A stretch of 64,000 nt of DNA from Hortaea werneckii (GCA_037044905.1 JBAOKB010000129.1:1-64000), one strand, 5' to 3'; positions 20,732 to 33,148 are shown, counted from the stretch's first letter. The notes: a model not told the origin generated them from the letters alone. Program-made: numbers and translations.

Positions 20732-22385
20732 ATGCCACGGTATGTCAGTCTCGTTCTGGTCGCATGAGCACTGCTGACGGGCTTATAGCGAAATCATCAC
20801 CGTCCAAGCCGGCCAATGCGGTAACAGCGGTCAGTCACCCTCTCGTCTGCCCCACCGCTACCTCAACTGACACCTTGTCCCAGTTGGCTCGCAGTTCTGG
20901 CAACAGCTCTGCCAAGAGCACGGCATTGATGCAAATGGCAACCTACAGCCCTATGCCACTGAGGGTGGCGACCGCAAAGATGTCTTCTTCTATCAGTCCG
21001 ACGATACGCGCTATATCCCGCGCGCCATCCTCCTTGACCTTGAGCCCCGCGTGATACATGGAATCCAAACTGGCGGCCATGGAAAGATCTACAACCCGGA
21101 GAACATTTATGTGCATAAAGAAGGTACCGGAGCGGGCAACAATTGGGCGGCAGGGTATGCCACCGCAGGAGTGGTGGAGGAGGAGCTGATGGAGATGTTG
21201 GATCGGGAGGCAGATGGTAGTGACAGTCTCGAGGTGCGTCCAAGCTCATCTGCGGTGGCGAGAGTATCTTCTTCCATGATTTTATCTAACTTCATGGTGC
21301 GTAGGGGTTCATGCTCCTCCATTCAATTGCTGGTGGTACTGGTTCCGGCCTGGGCTCCTTTCTTCTTGAACGCATGAACGACCGCTTCCCCAAGAAGCTC
21401 ATTCAGACTTACTCGGTCTTTCCCGATACGACGAACGCAGGCGACGTGGTCGTTCAGCCTTACAACTCCCTCCTCGCTCTCCGCCGGCTGACACAAAACG
21501 CTGACTCAGTCGTCGTGCTTGACAATGGCGCTCTTGCAAGGATTGCAGCAGACACGCTGCACGTCCAAGAACCCAGCTTCCAGCAGACTAACCAGCTAGT
21601 CAGTACAGTCATGAGTGCGAGCACCACTACATTGCGGTATCCAGGGTACATGCACAATGATCTGGTGGGCATCGTGGCAAGCTTGATACCAACACCGAGA
21701 TGTCATTTCCTGCAAACAAGCTACACACCTTTTACAGGTGACAATGTGGATGCAGCAAAGACCGTCAGAAAGACGACTGTACTGGATGTCATGAGACGAC
21801 TTCTGCAGCCAAAGAACCAAATGGTTTCCACTAAGCCTGGCAAGAATAGCTGCTACATTTCTATTCTTAATATCATCATGGGCGAAGCAGACCCAACAGA
21901 CGTAAGTTTACGATCACCCAATCTCTTTGCTCTTCTACGGCTATATTGACCTGCTTTAGGTACACAAATCTCTCCTCCGTATCCGTGAGCGCCAGCTCGC
22001 GTCTTTCATACCCTGGGGCCCTGCCTCAATCCAAGTCGCACTCACCCGCACATCACCCTACCTTTCGCCGCCTTACACAACGCGTCCGCCGCCCCGCGTC
22101 TCCGGTCTCATGCTGGCCAACCATACCGGCATTTCTACGCTTTTCAAACGAATCATGCTCCAGTACGATCGCCTGCGGAAACGCAATGCTTTCCTGGAGC
22201 AATACAAGCGCGAAGAGCCCTTCCGCGATGGTTTGGGCGAGTTTGACGAAGCACGAGAAGTTGTTGCGGATCTGATTGCTGAGTATGAGCAAGCGGAGTC
22301 TAAGGACTACTTGAATGGGGGGCAGGACGAAGGGGCAGCGGATGGTGGCGCCGATGCGAGAACAGACGGTGTCACAGGACGTTGA
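20732..22385 (+). CDS. gamma-tubulin
   Basis: Five exons, 20732-20739, 20789-20829, 20884-21233, 21305-21901 and 21960-22385, give 473 residues. The protein begins MPREIITVQAGQCGNSVGSQFW. The GTP-binding loop reads HSIAGGTGSGLGS, and NNWAAGYATAG, VVVQPYNSLLALRRL and RKTTVLDVMRRLLQPKN are gamma-type signatures that separate it from alpha and beta. It nucleates microtubules at spindle pole bodies within the gamma-tubulin small complex. The first exon is only 8 bp (ATG plus five bases) and the second 41 bp; all four introns use GT-AG and keep phase. The last ~30 residues form an acidic, Gly-rich tail (NGGQDEGAADGGADA), normal for this family. Family assignment is certain; the first exon rests on matching the conserved MPRE start. 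Confidence 0.95.
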
Positions 22386-23933
22386 GCGCGAGGAAAGGTG
22401 AGGCAGGATTCTATCGATGCTGAAATGAGGCGTTTGGGAAAGATTTGAACGATTCGGGTTTCTAGGAGCGATGCGCGATGCATATGGCGAATGGAGTCTA
22501 CTCTGACAGTTCTCATGGCTGTCGAGTCTTACGTGAGGTATTATAAAAGCCTTCTACAGCCTCTCTCGCTGGTCCTGTCCCCACTACAATACACGTCGTT
22601 TCACTAAGCACCTTGACGCTGCCATAGGAACAAGCAATACTTGAGAAGTAGCATGTTGAATGTGCCTCGCCGCTTGAAATGGCGGCTGCCCTGTCAGAAG
22701 GTGGGATACAGGATGTGTAATCATCAACGCAGCTTGTGTGCGCTGAGTTCGATGCACCAAAGACACCATCCATCTAGTTTAGCAGCGATCGTTCTTTGCG
22801 CCGAGTCGTATCCATGATCGATCGCCATGCAAAGAAAAGGATGGTTGCCGCAACCATCAGAAACGAAACATCCAAGGAAGATGCGTCGCACAATCAACGA
22901 TACATTACTGCGCGGTTTCCACGTTCTGACAATGCGAAGCCATTTGTACTTTCATCGCTCGAATTCCCGAAAACAACTCCATTCCGCCCTGTTTACTCCT
23001 ATTCCGCCTTCTCTTCAAACCCTTCACCATCACCTCTCCTCGGTTACTTCGATATAGTCTCGCTGTCGCCGGTCCCTTGGCTTCTTCGAGCGAACTTTCA
23101 CCCTCGGCATTTTCCCAGGCTCGAAGTAGACGCTGATCTTTAAGACCATGGAAGGGCGATGACGGGGCCCGAATTTCAGGCGTAGTGAGAGGGAGCTCGG
23201 CGTATGATCGTCAATGAAATGGACTCTTCGACTGTTGGTCGTTGCTGACGGGGGGCTTCTTGGTAGCTCTGCTGTTGCGCATGGCTGCGGTGGCGAGGCC
23301 ATGGTCGCCGCTGTGGATGGATCTTGATCTTGCAACGCCCTTCTCGTGACAATGCCGGGAATACTCTTGTGCTTTACGAAGATCGGAACGAAAGATTCAC
23401 ACTTTGAAAGGGGTGCAAAGCCGGATGTGTACATCAAGAAGAATCATTACATTGCCTACAGTTACCATGCGCATGCGTGTCTGGCATGCGGAGTGCGAGT
23501 ATGAGGAGCATGGCGCAAACATACGAGTGGCTACTTCTGCTGACTTTTGTCTTTGGTCTTATGGCTGTCAGGTGAAACAATGTCTCAGGGTTGGCCACCA
23601 CGTGATCAACACGCACGTCCGCCTCTCATGCGCCTGCTTCACGGGCTTACAGATGCGCTCTCCAATTTTAGCTGAAGATACTGAGATGTCTCTGGGGAGG
23701 TTTCACCTTGCGGCGCCTTGAGTTGATCTGCTGTTGCCAAAGCTTTGTGACAAACTTGTTCAATCTTTCCAAGCCAAAGAGCATGAAGCAGAATGTCCCG
23801 TTAGTGCGCTTCAATCGTTATAGGAGTTCTGCGCTCTCAAGGAGTATCTAGTACGACCTGTATACAAGTCAAATTGACGAAATCTGTGAACGAGCCTCAG
23901 TAGCCCGCGGTCTTCTTGTATATTATCTGCTTG
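22386..23933. other. intergenic with one doubtful open frame
   Basis: No firm gene. On the minus strand an ATG-started frame at 23434-23030 (134 codons) ends in a basic stretch (KVRSKKPRDRRQRDY) and could encode a small protein, but I recognise no family and codon pattern alone is weak evidence. The rest is 3' flank of gamma-tubulin and of the transporter, which converge. Confidence 0.4.
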
Positions 23934-25535
23934 CTAGCAGGCAAACGGACTCGCCACCTCTCCATTGTTATAAGCCTCGACGATCGATCTCACAGCAACG
24001 TACATTCCTGCCACGCATATGAAACCTCCGATGAGAATAGTAAGGATGGCGAGTGTCGATTGAAACCATTTGCGCGCCCACGTACGCAAGCCGTCCTCGT
24101 AGTGATATGAGTCGTGTAGCCAGAACATCCCAGCAATGCCGTAAGTCTGTCATATCATTAACAAGCGAGTTGAAAAGGACGAGAGAAGGGACGACCTACA
24201 AACCAAGCTGCAAAAAGTGACGCAGCAATACCAATTAGATAGTTGAAAATCGGCACGCCGACTGCCAGCACGAAACCAAGACCATTCATGATCAAGATCA
24301 GCAGCGCCCATGTACCCCATCCAAGCACAGTGTGACTATGCAAGTGCCTACTGTGCCTGAAAATCCTGACAAATAGAAGCTTGCTAGCCGTATGTGCGTA
24401 CAAGCTCCCAGCGATCAGAAAATTAGGGATGGCGATTCCAAAGGCAGCCTTTTGCCACTTCGTCTCCAAGGAGCTGAAAGCAGGGCTTGCAACACTGTTG
24501 CCAATGTAGACATACACGACAGCGGCGAATACGACGTAGAAGGTTGTCGCAAACCCTTGGAGGGTGTAAGCGGCGCGCATAGCATGCTGGGGCTTCTTCA
24601 TTTCCGAGACCATCACGAAGAACCTGCGACTCGTCATTAGCCTGCGAAAGATTTAGTTCATTCTGGATCAAGACTATACTCACATGAAGTGTCCCGCAAA
24701 GGAAAATACCGGGTTTGTGATGGAGATGAAGGCAGTGTAGAAACTGCTTCCTTCCGCTATACTTACCGTCCTGTCCTGGACAGGATACAGTCCAGCACCA
24801 ACCATGCCCACAATCCCAGCAGTGAGAATGGACAGCACACTGGGTAGACTCAACCAACTCAACCCATCCAACGTCCTCGGAAACGAACAAATCAAAGTCG
24901 GAATAGCGAAAATCCCCGTATACAGCATCAGACAAAGCTTGCCCCCACTCAAGCTCGCGAGAGCGATCTGACCAGCAAGCAACTGACCCCCGGTGGCAAA
25001 GACAGCAAAGACGATCGTCCCAAAAGCCAACACTTCACGCCCCACGGGCCCGAAGAGGATATATCCCGCATCGCCCATATTGTGGACCTCCGGGTGGTTC
25101 ATTTTGAACTTCACCAGGAGCCACGAGGTGTACGTTGCGAAGACGCCGAGGAAGACGATGATGATGAGGCCTGGGACGATGCCGACGACGGCGAGCGAGG
25201 ACGGCAGGGAGAGCATGCCGTTGGAGACGATCTCGGCGATCATGAGGATGGCGACGAGAGGCCATGCGAGGGTTTTGTATTTGATCTGGAATTATGGAAG
25301 CTCAGCTTTTTTTTTCAAGTCGGAGAGAACCTCATCTGGTCTGTTTTCGGCTTGATGGGGGCTAGCATCAGGTTTGTGCCCTGGGAATGGGGACGAGACT
25401 CACATCGTGCCCTTCTTCATGGCCGAAGACATCGGCATTGTCGTAGCCTGCTGGCCGTGTGCCTGGTATATCTTCCGTGTGGCTCTCACCGCTGTCGCCG
25501 GGACTTTGGCGGGAGACGCTATATTTGTCGCTCAT
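23934..25535 (-). CDS. amino acid transporter, AAAP (Aa_trans, AVT-like) family
   Basis: Exons 25535-25404, 25285-24684, 24623-24200 and 24146-23934 give 456 residues. Introns of 118, 60 and 53 bp carry GTGAGT, GTGAGT and GTAGGT donors with CAG acceptors. The cytosolic N-terminus ends in VFGHEEGHD, joined to the first helices at IKYKTLAWPLVAILMIAEIV. MIAEIVSNGMLSLPSSLAVVG is the family's opening signature, and about ten further hydrophobic segments follow. FAGHFMFFVMVSEMKKP, formed across the second intron, is also conserved. Relatives move neutral or other amino acids across the vacuolar or plasma membrane by proton coupling; the substrate cannot be read here. A 37-nt G tract (C in the sense direction) lies 38 bp before the start codon. 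The first exon was placed by frame and by the HEEGHD motif. Confidence 0.88.
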
Positions 25536-25568
25536 GCTTGTGTTGGTACGCCTTCACGAAGATCACGG

Positions 25569-25572
<4 letters not shown>

Positions 25573-25609
<37 letters not shown>
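25573..25609. repeat. 37-nt poly-G homopolymer
   Basis: An unbroken run of 37 G on the plus strand. It sits 38-74 bp upstream of the transporter ATG, so its transcript or promoter strand carries poly-C. Such tracts can form G-quadruplexes and mutate quickly in length; they are also where sequencers and assemblers make errors. Confidence 0.95.
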
Positions 25610-25610
<1 letters not shown>

Positions 25611-26046
25611 GAGACAATGTAGTTGGGCGAGCGAACGACGCCATATCGCATATGCGAGATATGCATGTGCCTGGAGTGATGGATTAAGCCGGGTGTAAGC
25701 AACTTGGGCGATAAGTTGAAAGTTCAATGTTGGCATCGGTGGTGGTGGTGGGCTGACGCAAGGTCCACATTTAGCTGTCCAGAAGAGGAAGGTGGACAGT
25801 CTACAAGCACACACGGTGCGGCTTAGAGAGCAGCCAAGGACCATGGCAAAGATCATCACACAAAGTTAGCTGAGCGGGTTACGATGATTTTTGTGATTCC
25901 CGACGAAGTGTCAAATGAAGTGCTGCAACAACGCGATTCATATCTGTCTAACCCAATCCTAGACCCTCTATTCTAGAAGGCCAACCGCCAGCGCCACGCC
26001 AGATAAAACCCAGAAGCGTACCAAGTAACCAATTCCATGTATTCTA
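25610..26046. other. intergenic between transporter genes
   Basis: About 440 bases between the G tract and the end of the DMT transporter gene. It holds the distal promoter of the amino acid transporter and the 3' UTR of the next gene. No gene is seen. Confidence 0.5.
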
Positions 26047-27836
26047 CTATACATCCTCATCCTCACTCTCGCTATGCTCTACAATCTCCTCCGCGTGTTT
26101 CTTCTTCTCTTCGCTCATCTCTCTATACGTTGCCCAACTTAACATGAGAAACGCCCCAATGATCAACAGGCCTCCCACAATTGCCGCAAATGTCAAGTCC
26201 GTATGCAAAGGCGGAGGCAAAAGCTGATCGCACAACGCCACCAGGAAAATCGTAAGCAATGCTGCGACGGATGAGAGCACGGGCGAAGTGAGAGAGATCA
26301 GGACGAGGAAAGAGCCGGAGAATGTCGCGTTCGCCGTGACAGAGACTAAGAGGATCCAAGCGGTTTTCCCGGTTGGCAAGGCGAAAGTCTCCCAGCCGAG
26401 AAAATGGAGGATGGGAATCGGGATCCAAAGCACAAGGAGCGTGAAGCATCCGATTAGGGAGCCAAAGGTGTTGGCAAAGATCATGCCCTTTTCTGGAGCA
26501 CAGCCTTCTGGTGGACAGGCCACCCGCTTGTAGAGGACTTCATAGAAGCCGTAGAGCACAGATCCGACACCGATGACGATGTTGCCGAGAGCGCGGTTCT
26601 CCGCCTCGTCGTCTTCGGGAGCATGAGCACCACCGCTGCCGCCTCCGGACTTGGAGCCGTGCTTTGGGGTGCCTTTGTCACCGTATGCGACAACGAGCAC
26701 GCCTACAATAGCGATAGCTACTGCTACAACCTTGCTGACTCGCAGCTTCTCGCCCAGCATGGGAACAGCAAAGGCGTAGGCGAAGAAAGCGGAACAGTTG
26801 TAGATTGCCGTCAAATCGGAGGCGGTGGTGAGGTCCACAGCGACGTACCAACTCCCACCTGCCACAGTCAAAGCACAGGTCACGAACGCGGTTGTGCGAA
26901 TGAAGTAGGGAACCGGCGATTGTTTCTGCTGTGATGGGGACAGGTGAAGCTGTTGGTGCTGCACCATTTGACCAGTCTGGCGGAGGATTTGGAGGTGTCG
27001 TCTCCAAAACTGTGGCCAAGGCTGATTCCATTTCTGAAGTCGTAGGATGAGGAGCTGGGCTGGCCAGAGCAAGGACCAGGAACCGTGTGTCAAGTATCTG
27101 ATTCAGTTAGCTGATATTCACTCGTGAGGATCAGACCTATGCAGGTGTAAAGATCGCGGACCTACAGCATGCAATACGCCTTGTTCCAATGCAGATTATG
27201 CTGGATGTATACCGCCGTCTCCGTCTGTATCGCAAACGTAATCAAGCTCAAGCCTAGGAAACATGCTGCGTAAGTGTATCTCTTCTTGGTAGCCGCTTTC
27301 GCCATTTGCTCTGGATCCCGCCCACGGAAGCGTGCTGATCGTCGTCGATGGAGAGATGGTGACTGCGAGTGTTCGTAACCACTCTGCTTGTCACCCGCAA
27401 GCAACGGCTGCGAGTGTTGCGAGTGGTTATTCATGGAGCGCGAATGGGCGTGCGCCCGCATATCCGATGGCATGGCTTCCTCGTCCTCGTCGAGATGACC
27501 GTAGTCACGGGGCCCGGCGTCTCCCCAGCTGCTCAGATCCTCCTCGCTGTCCCTGTCCCGCTCCCGCTCACCGTGCTTCTGACTGCCGCTGTGCTCCTCT
27601 CGGCTCCGGCTGTCCTTAGTATCCGGATGAGAGAGTGTCGCAAGCGGACTCGGCTGGCGTGAGGCGTCCCGACTGACGTGCACTAGGTCGGACGAAGATC
27701 CGCCGGACGTCTCCCCTGACTCTCCTTCTTGGGCGTATGCAGGAGACAAGTATGCAAGCGACTTGCCCTCGGCCCCGTCGTGTGCTGGTGAAGATGCTAG
27801 TGGGAGGCGGTCAGACGAGCGTTGTGTCTTAGGCAT
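26047..27836 (-). CDS. DMT-superfamily (EamA-like) membrane transporter
   Basis: Exons 27836-27166 and 27097-26047 give 573 residues; the 68-bp intron has GTAGGT/TCAG borders and restores the conserved junction NKAYCMLYLTHGSW. Residues 1-~180 are disordered, charged and rich in Ser, Asp and Glu. About ten hydrophobic helices follow, beginning YTYAACFLGLSLITFAIQTE. In the second half ASDLTAIYNCSAFFAYAF and VVAVAIAIVGVLVVAYGD show the paired EamA repeat pattern. A Gly/Ser-rich loop (residues ~375-395) splits the halves, and the tail is acidic (SESEDEDV). Similar fungal proteins are placed in vacuolar or Golgi membranes; the substrate is unknown. The long acidic N-terminus makes it larger than the typical 300-400 residue family member. 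Confidence 0.83.
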
Positions 27837-29214
27837 ACACGCGGTTAGCCCGGCTCATGTACGCTGTCCCGTGGGTAGGTAGGTAGTGTGCGAGGCTTGC
27901 GAGGATTTCTTGGGGGTGGTGTGCGGGATTCCGCCTGACGATTGGCTTGTCTCAGAAAGCGCCCCTGGCTATGCGAGAGTTAGTGGGTAGTGAGTGTGGG
28001 TGGACGAAGGCGTGATAGCTGGGCGATGTCCCCGTCCAGTTGGCTTGCATGTGCCTATACTAAGCTACCTTATACTTGCTGGCTCCCTCGGGATCCTTCG
28101 TCTCAGGGCCCGAGGGGGCTGCACGAGCCTTCCCGTGTTCATAGTGTCTGGGGCTGGACTTCCAATTGCTAACGGTAATGGTCAAGTTGACGACGACTTG
28201 ATTTCGCGTCAGTGACGATTCGCCTTACTCGACGGAGAACGAGTCTTGGAGCACACAATTCATGCTCGCAATGGATTAGAAGGCCTTCACACTGCGAGCT
28301 GTAGCGTCACGCCTGCTTGCTCCCATCGTTTGACCACAGTGAGGTTCCGACGTCATAGGCGGAAGCTCAAACGCCGTGGCGGCAGCGCCTCTAGGTATCT
28401 CTTGAGCCTCGATTCTGCAGATTCTTGATCACATAGTAGTGGAAGGTTTCGCATGTCCAGGAGACCACCGACAAAAGCACAATACCAGAACCTCTGCAGT
28501 GATACTAACAGTGGTATCAATTCCCCATGTCAATCTCGTGAAAAGCAAAAGATTAAGATCCAGACCACTCTTAACCTCAAGGGGACCCGGGTTTGTATTA
28601 TATCATGCGGCTCAACGCACATCACCTCTCGAGCATGGGATAAAGCAAGGTGCATAATTTGTATGAGGCCTTCCACGCCTAAGCCACTCTATTCGCCTCC
28701 CATGCTATTAGACGGCCCTAAGCTGCCTCAGGATTTCATCCAATGCAATACGTGTTGCTTTGCGTATTGACGTGCGGACTGCCAGGCCAAGCGAGCCAGG
28801 GCAGCTTGGTATCTGTGCTCATCCAAGGCCGAACTCGAGTCTTGGGACAGGCTCTCTTCAATCTACTTAGATTACTGAAATTCGTGATGTCCCTAACCTC
28901 TCCAACCTCTTCCCCATGCCACAGGGAGCGTGCCACTACTACATGGCCGCACGGCTAAGGCGGCCTTCTGGAGAGATCGTCGGGTCGGTCTCCCACATTT
29001 GCAACGTCATGGCCGGGGCCGGCGGATTTAACACAGCAAACCCCGACAAGGTCCAACATCTCAGAAAGGCAGGTCAATACCAATCCCCTCCCCTCTTCTT
29101 GAAAGACACACGGCGTCCTTGCACTTCTGCATGCTTAAGGCACTCTCACCTTGCTCGATTTCATTGCCTCATAAGCTTTTCCTCCGCACCCTCACAACAT
29201 CAAGTCCCGCCAAA
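27837..29214. other. intergenic, divergent promoters
   Basis: Lies between two genes transcribed away from each other, so it should contain both promoters. No open frame here looks like a protein. T- and C-rich bases just before 29215 lead into a good start context (CCAAAATGCC). Confidence 0.5.
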
Positions 29215-30336
29215 ATGCCGCTCATCACAAGCACCGGCAAGCCCAGGGTCATTCTGGGTACCATGACAATGGGCCCCGACCCGCAGTCGGGCGCCCGCAT
29301 CACTTCCCTCGACGAATACAACCGGATCCTAGACAAATTCCAAGCTTCCGGCTACAGCGAGATCGACACGGCACGTGTCTACGTAGGCGGCAAGCAGGAA
29401 GCCTTCACGCGGGATGCGAAGTGGAAAGAGCGTGGGCTCACCTGCGCTACGAAATGGTATCCCCACGAGCCCAAGGCGCATACGGGCGAGAAGATCGAGG
29501 AAGTACTGAACACGAGCTTGAAGGAGCTCGGCACGGATTGCGTGGATATCTTCTACTTGCACGCCGCCGACAGGACTTTACCGTTCCAGGAGCCGTTGCG
29601 GAAGTGCAATGAGCTGCATAAGCAAGGGAAGTTCGTGCAGCTAGGACTGTCGAATTTCACGGCGTATGAGGTCGCAGAGGTTGTGATGCTTTGCAAAATG
29701 AATGGCTGGGTGAGGCCGACGATATGGCAGGGGTAAGTCTCGTCAACTCTCAAAAAGAGTAGCCCACGGCGAAAGCCGTTCACGCATGTCGTGCTAACGC
29801 TTCACAGGATGTACAACGCCATCACCCGCTCCATCGAGCCGGAGCTGATCCCCGCCTGCCGGAGATACGGTCTGGACATCGTAGTCTACAACCCCATCGC
29901 CGGCGGCATCTTCTCAGGAAAGTACAAATCGACCGAGGTTCCCGAAGAAGGCCGCTACAGCGACAAGGTCGGACGCATGGGCGCCATGTACCGGACGCGG
30001 TACTTCAAGGACGCCACTTTCGAGGCCCTCCGCGTCATTGAGCCAGTCGTGCAGAAGCACGGTCTGACCCTGTTAGAGACGGCGTTCCGATGGCTGACCC
30101 ACCACTCCCAACTGAACATCAAGGAAGGCGGCAACGATGGGATCATCATCGGTGTCAGCAGTGAGCAGCAGCTTGAAGGCAATCTGAAGGATCTCGAGAA
30201 GGGTCCGCTGCCTGACGAGGTCGTGAAGGCTTTGGATGAGGCCTGGATGGTGGCTAAGCCTACGACGGCCAACTACTGGCATGGCGAGATCGACTACAAG
30301 TATGACACGAGGGAGGCTTTGGGGCTGAACAATTGA
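29215..30336 (+). CDS. aldo-keto reductase, AKR7 (aflatoxin-aldehyde reductase-like)
   Basis: Exons 29215-29732 and 29808-30336 give 348 residues. The 75-bp intron has GTAAGT/CACAG borders, a GCTAAC branch point and joins TIWQG to MYNAITR. The AKR tetrad is visible: Asp and Tyr in EIDTARVYVGG, Lys in CATKWYPHEP, and His in DIFYLHAADR. QLGLSNFTAYEV, MYNAITRSIEPELIPACRRYG and YNPIAGGIFSGKY are typical of the AKR7 group, which reduces dialdehydes and other reactive carbonyls with NADPH in the cytosol. The start lies in a strong Kozak context, and an ATG-less extension upstream is not used. No secondary-metabolite cluster is near, so general carbonyl detoxification is the likely role. Confidence 0.92.
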
Positions 30337-31919
30337 TTTGATGTAGCGAGATGACTATTTGCCTGGCGATAAATGAATTATGGTCTAACGGAGTTCTTTG
30401 CTGGCGTCCACTGACAATCGCTGATCATTTAAATCGATGTCGCAGCGCCGTAGTTCTGATTGGCTATGCAGCAGCAGTCCAGTGGATAGCTACCGACTGT
30501 ATGGTGCTGAGCAGTCGTCCCATTCAATTGTAGGGTTAACGTTGCGCTGAGAGGAAGCTCTAAATGATTGGTTAATCGTTAAACATATTATCATCTACGC
30601 AGCATGCAGAACTCTTGTGCGAATGTATTTCTTAACATACACATCTAACTAAAACCGTAGCATCTATCGAGGAGCGCAACACCTGCCTCTTAGGCCCCCA
30701 CCCTACCTGTCCAATTTCCCTTCAACCTGGTAACCTTGCCAGTGTACACATTGCGTTCGTATGAGTGTCCCGAATTTGATGCCGAAATGCCATCTTGATT
30801 CTCTCTTCAATTGCGTCCACCTCTCAACATTCGCCTAAACTGTACACCCCCCGAACCCCCGCCCCCTCTTAATTTCCCATTTCACCATTTTCCCTTCCTT
30901 ACAAATCACATGGCCTCAGTCCCTCATTGCCCGTGTAAAAGTCCAGTAGAGCTTCAGTCATCGCGATGTTGAGCTCCTGCTTTCTTCAACATTTGGCAGG
31001 AAGCGATTAGGGTCGGTTGGTGTTCAATCCCACCAAGACCAGGTTTGCGCGCTGAGCTGAGAATACCAGACCATTATGGAGAACGAGGTATTGGGTCTTC
31101 GGCGGAGCGCGTTGGGCGGCGACAAGCGTTCTCTGAACATGATCTGGAGGCAGTCGACAAGTGACAGGCTGATTGGCATACAGCTCGATAAGTTGCGGTG
31201 GGATCGAAAGCGGCTTGCCTTTTATTTCTACTTCTCCGGAATATGCACTCGAGTGACAGCGTGAATCATGCCACTCAGGCGCGGCATGGTTGCATGCATA
31301 GAACGAACAGCTTGAGAGGGGTCAAACCCTGCTGAAGATTGTGAACACATCGATTGCGAGGATGGCCTGGGTGGTGTAGTCTGAGGGCTCACGCAGCGGA
31401 AGCATGGTTGCGCGCCGGACCACTCGGCCATAGATCTGGAAATTGACGGAAGTGCGGTTTCGGATCGAGAGGCCGTGAGTGAGCAGTGACAAGGCGATGC
31501 ATGTCGTCTAGTTCACGACCAAGTAGATCAGGAAACCATGGGCGCCAAAGCTAAGGAATGTGTTGCTATGCATATGCAGCAAGCTGGACGCGAGCAGCTG
31601 GGGTTCGAATGCTGCTGTACTGAAGCGATGAAGCTGATTTTACGCCTGCCTCAAATGAGTGACGAGAATCTGTTTTGGACGCTCTGATGGGTTCGGTAGG
31701 TCTCCAAGACTACACACTCATATCTAATGTGCTCGGACTGCCTTGCATGCTGGAATGCTGAGATGGTGGCTCTCGGAGATGGCGTAAAGGATGCTACGGT
31801 GTCGCGGGAAAGATATCTGGGTCTGCGATGTCGTCTCAATGTCGATAGAGGGACTTTATGAGGCCGTTAAAGTGAAAGCTTCGTCGTGACGTCGTCATAT
31901 ATTGAAAGAGGGAGGTATA
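30337..31919. other. intergenic
   Basis: No gene supported. The first part is the 3' flank of the reductase. The C-rich stretch 30840-30900 and the frames near 31076-31430 show no family resemblance. Confidence 0.4.
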
Positions 31920-33089
31920 TCATGTTTGCGGTGTAAGAGGTTGGATTGGTTGGTATATTTTCTGGATAGTGAAAAGAAGACACGCGAGGTCGATGGAGTA
32001 ATGTAGATCTTGAGATATGGTGCTGATGTTTTTTTTATTTTTTTTATTTTTTTCCAAATCGGAAGACGAAATTCTGTGTCGTTTGGATGGTTTAAAGGGT
32101 GTCTGGTGAGTAGGCAAAGTCGTATTGATGTCAGGGAAGGTTGCTGAACTGTCGTTTCGAAGTGAGAATATTTGTGTAAAATTATTTCGGTAGGTGAGTT
32201 CGGTAACGATGTTGAGGTCCGTATTGTCAACGAAAAGAAATAAAGGGTGCTGGATGAGAGTTTCAAAAGGCAGAGTCGGTTGGCATGCTGCAGAAAATGG
32301 CCTCTTAGGTCAGCAATGTCGCTTGAGTCTTGAGGGAGGAGACTCACTGAACCGTTCGATTGTTTTCTCCTTGTTCCCTTGGAAGATTAGAAAAGGGATC
32401 CGTCAACTGCTTGCATCCTTCAGTTTTGTACCAAGTTGGCTCGTGAAGTCTTCTCCTCTTCTCCGCCCCTGGAAGACTGGAAGTCGTCATAGAATACGAC
32501 GGCAGGGCTATGTATGTCAGCACTTGCAAGCTGTGACATGTCACTGCCACACGCCGTTTGTGCGATTGGACGCCGTCGGCAGGCTTAGCGTCTGAATCGA
32601 TAGAATGATTGATTTCATGATCGTCATTGATCCCCAATCTCGAAGACCCTCAAACTTGTCTTCGGATTTGTACAGATCCCAGACAACGCGCTGATCGGTC
32701 CAAGTCTGCCCTATCGCACATAGTAGTTGGTGGTCTCATCATGCTGTGGCTACGATGTAGTGAAGGTGGTTGGTATATTCAAAGCCGGAATTGGTCTTTG
32801 AGATTAGTAATCCACTGATCTTCTCCCGCGATCTGCCGACGCATGCTCTCGATCTTCCACTCGCTCAACCTGTCACAGCGTGTTATGCTGAAGCCGGTCG
32901 AATTCGTGGAGCAAGGAAATCTTCCCATATCATGGACCATTAGTACTGCCTCCAACTCCGTTCCCGCGCCAAACCGCTCGCGACTCTGCCGTCCTCTTCT
33001 TCTGCCCTGGCAAGCACCATCAGACTGTCAAAGATCTTTTCGCCGAGTTGAGACTGTCGCTGGCGTAAGTACTCGACTTCATACCGCAT
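31920..33089 (-). CDS. unrecognised intron-rich gene (tentative)
   Basis: No single long frame exists, but protein-like segments line up on the minus strand with good splice signals. A first segment from ATG 33089 reads RYEVEYLRQRQSQLGEKIFD and further charged, coiled-coil-like sequence to 32947. A 77-bp intron (GTACTA donor, CAG acceptor) leads to KIESMRRQIAGEDQWITNLK, 32869-32782. The last two exons are the best defined: a 60-bp intron 32347-32288 with GTGAGT, GCTGAC and CTGCAG joins NKEKTIERF to CQPTLPFETLIQHPL, and the final exon runs 32287-31920, Lys/Asn-rich near its end. The middle (32780-32400) contains QRVVWDLYKSEDKFEGLRD and SADIHSPAVVFYDDFQSS in different frames; I could not settle its exons. 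No family was recognised. It may be one gene, two genes, or a decaying one. Confidence 0.42.
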
Positions 33090-33148
33090 CTTGCTGTCGT
33101 CCCCCGCCTCCCTACCATGAGCGTTCTATGGTTATTGTACCTCGCTCA

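Noticed and set aside
25374..25687. Plus-strand frames containing a poly-Gly run
   Set aside because: The Gly run is only the G homopolymer; the frames oppose the first exon of the transporter and have no other support.
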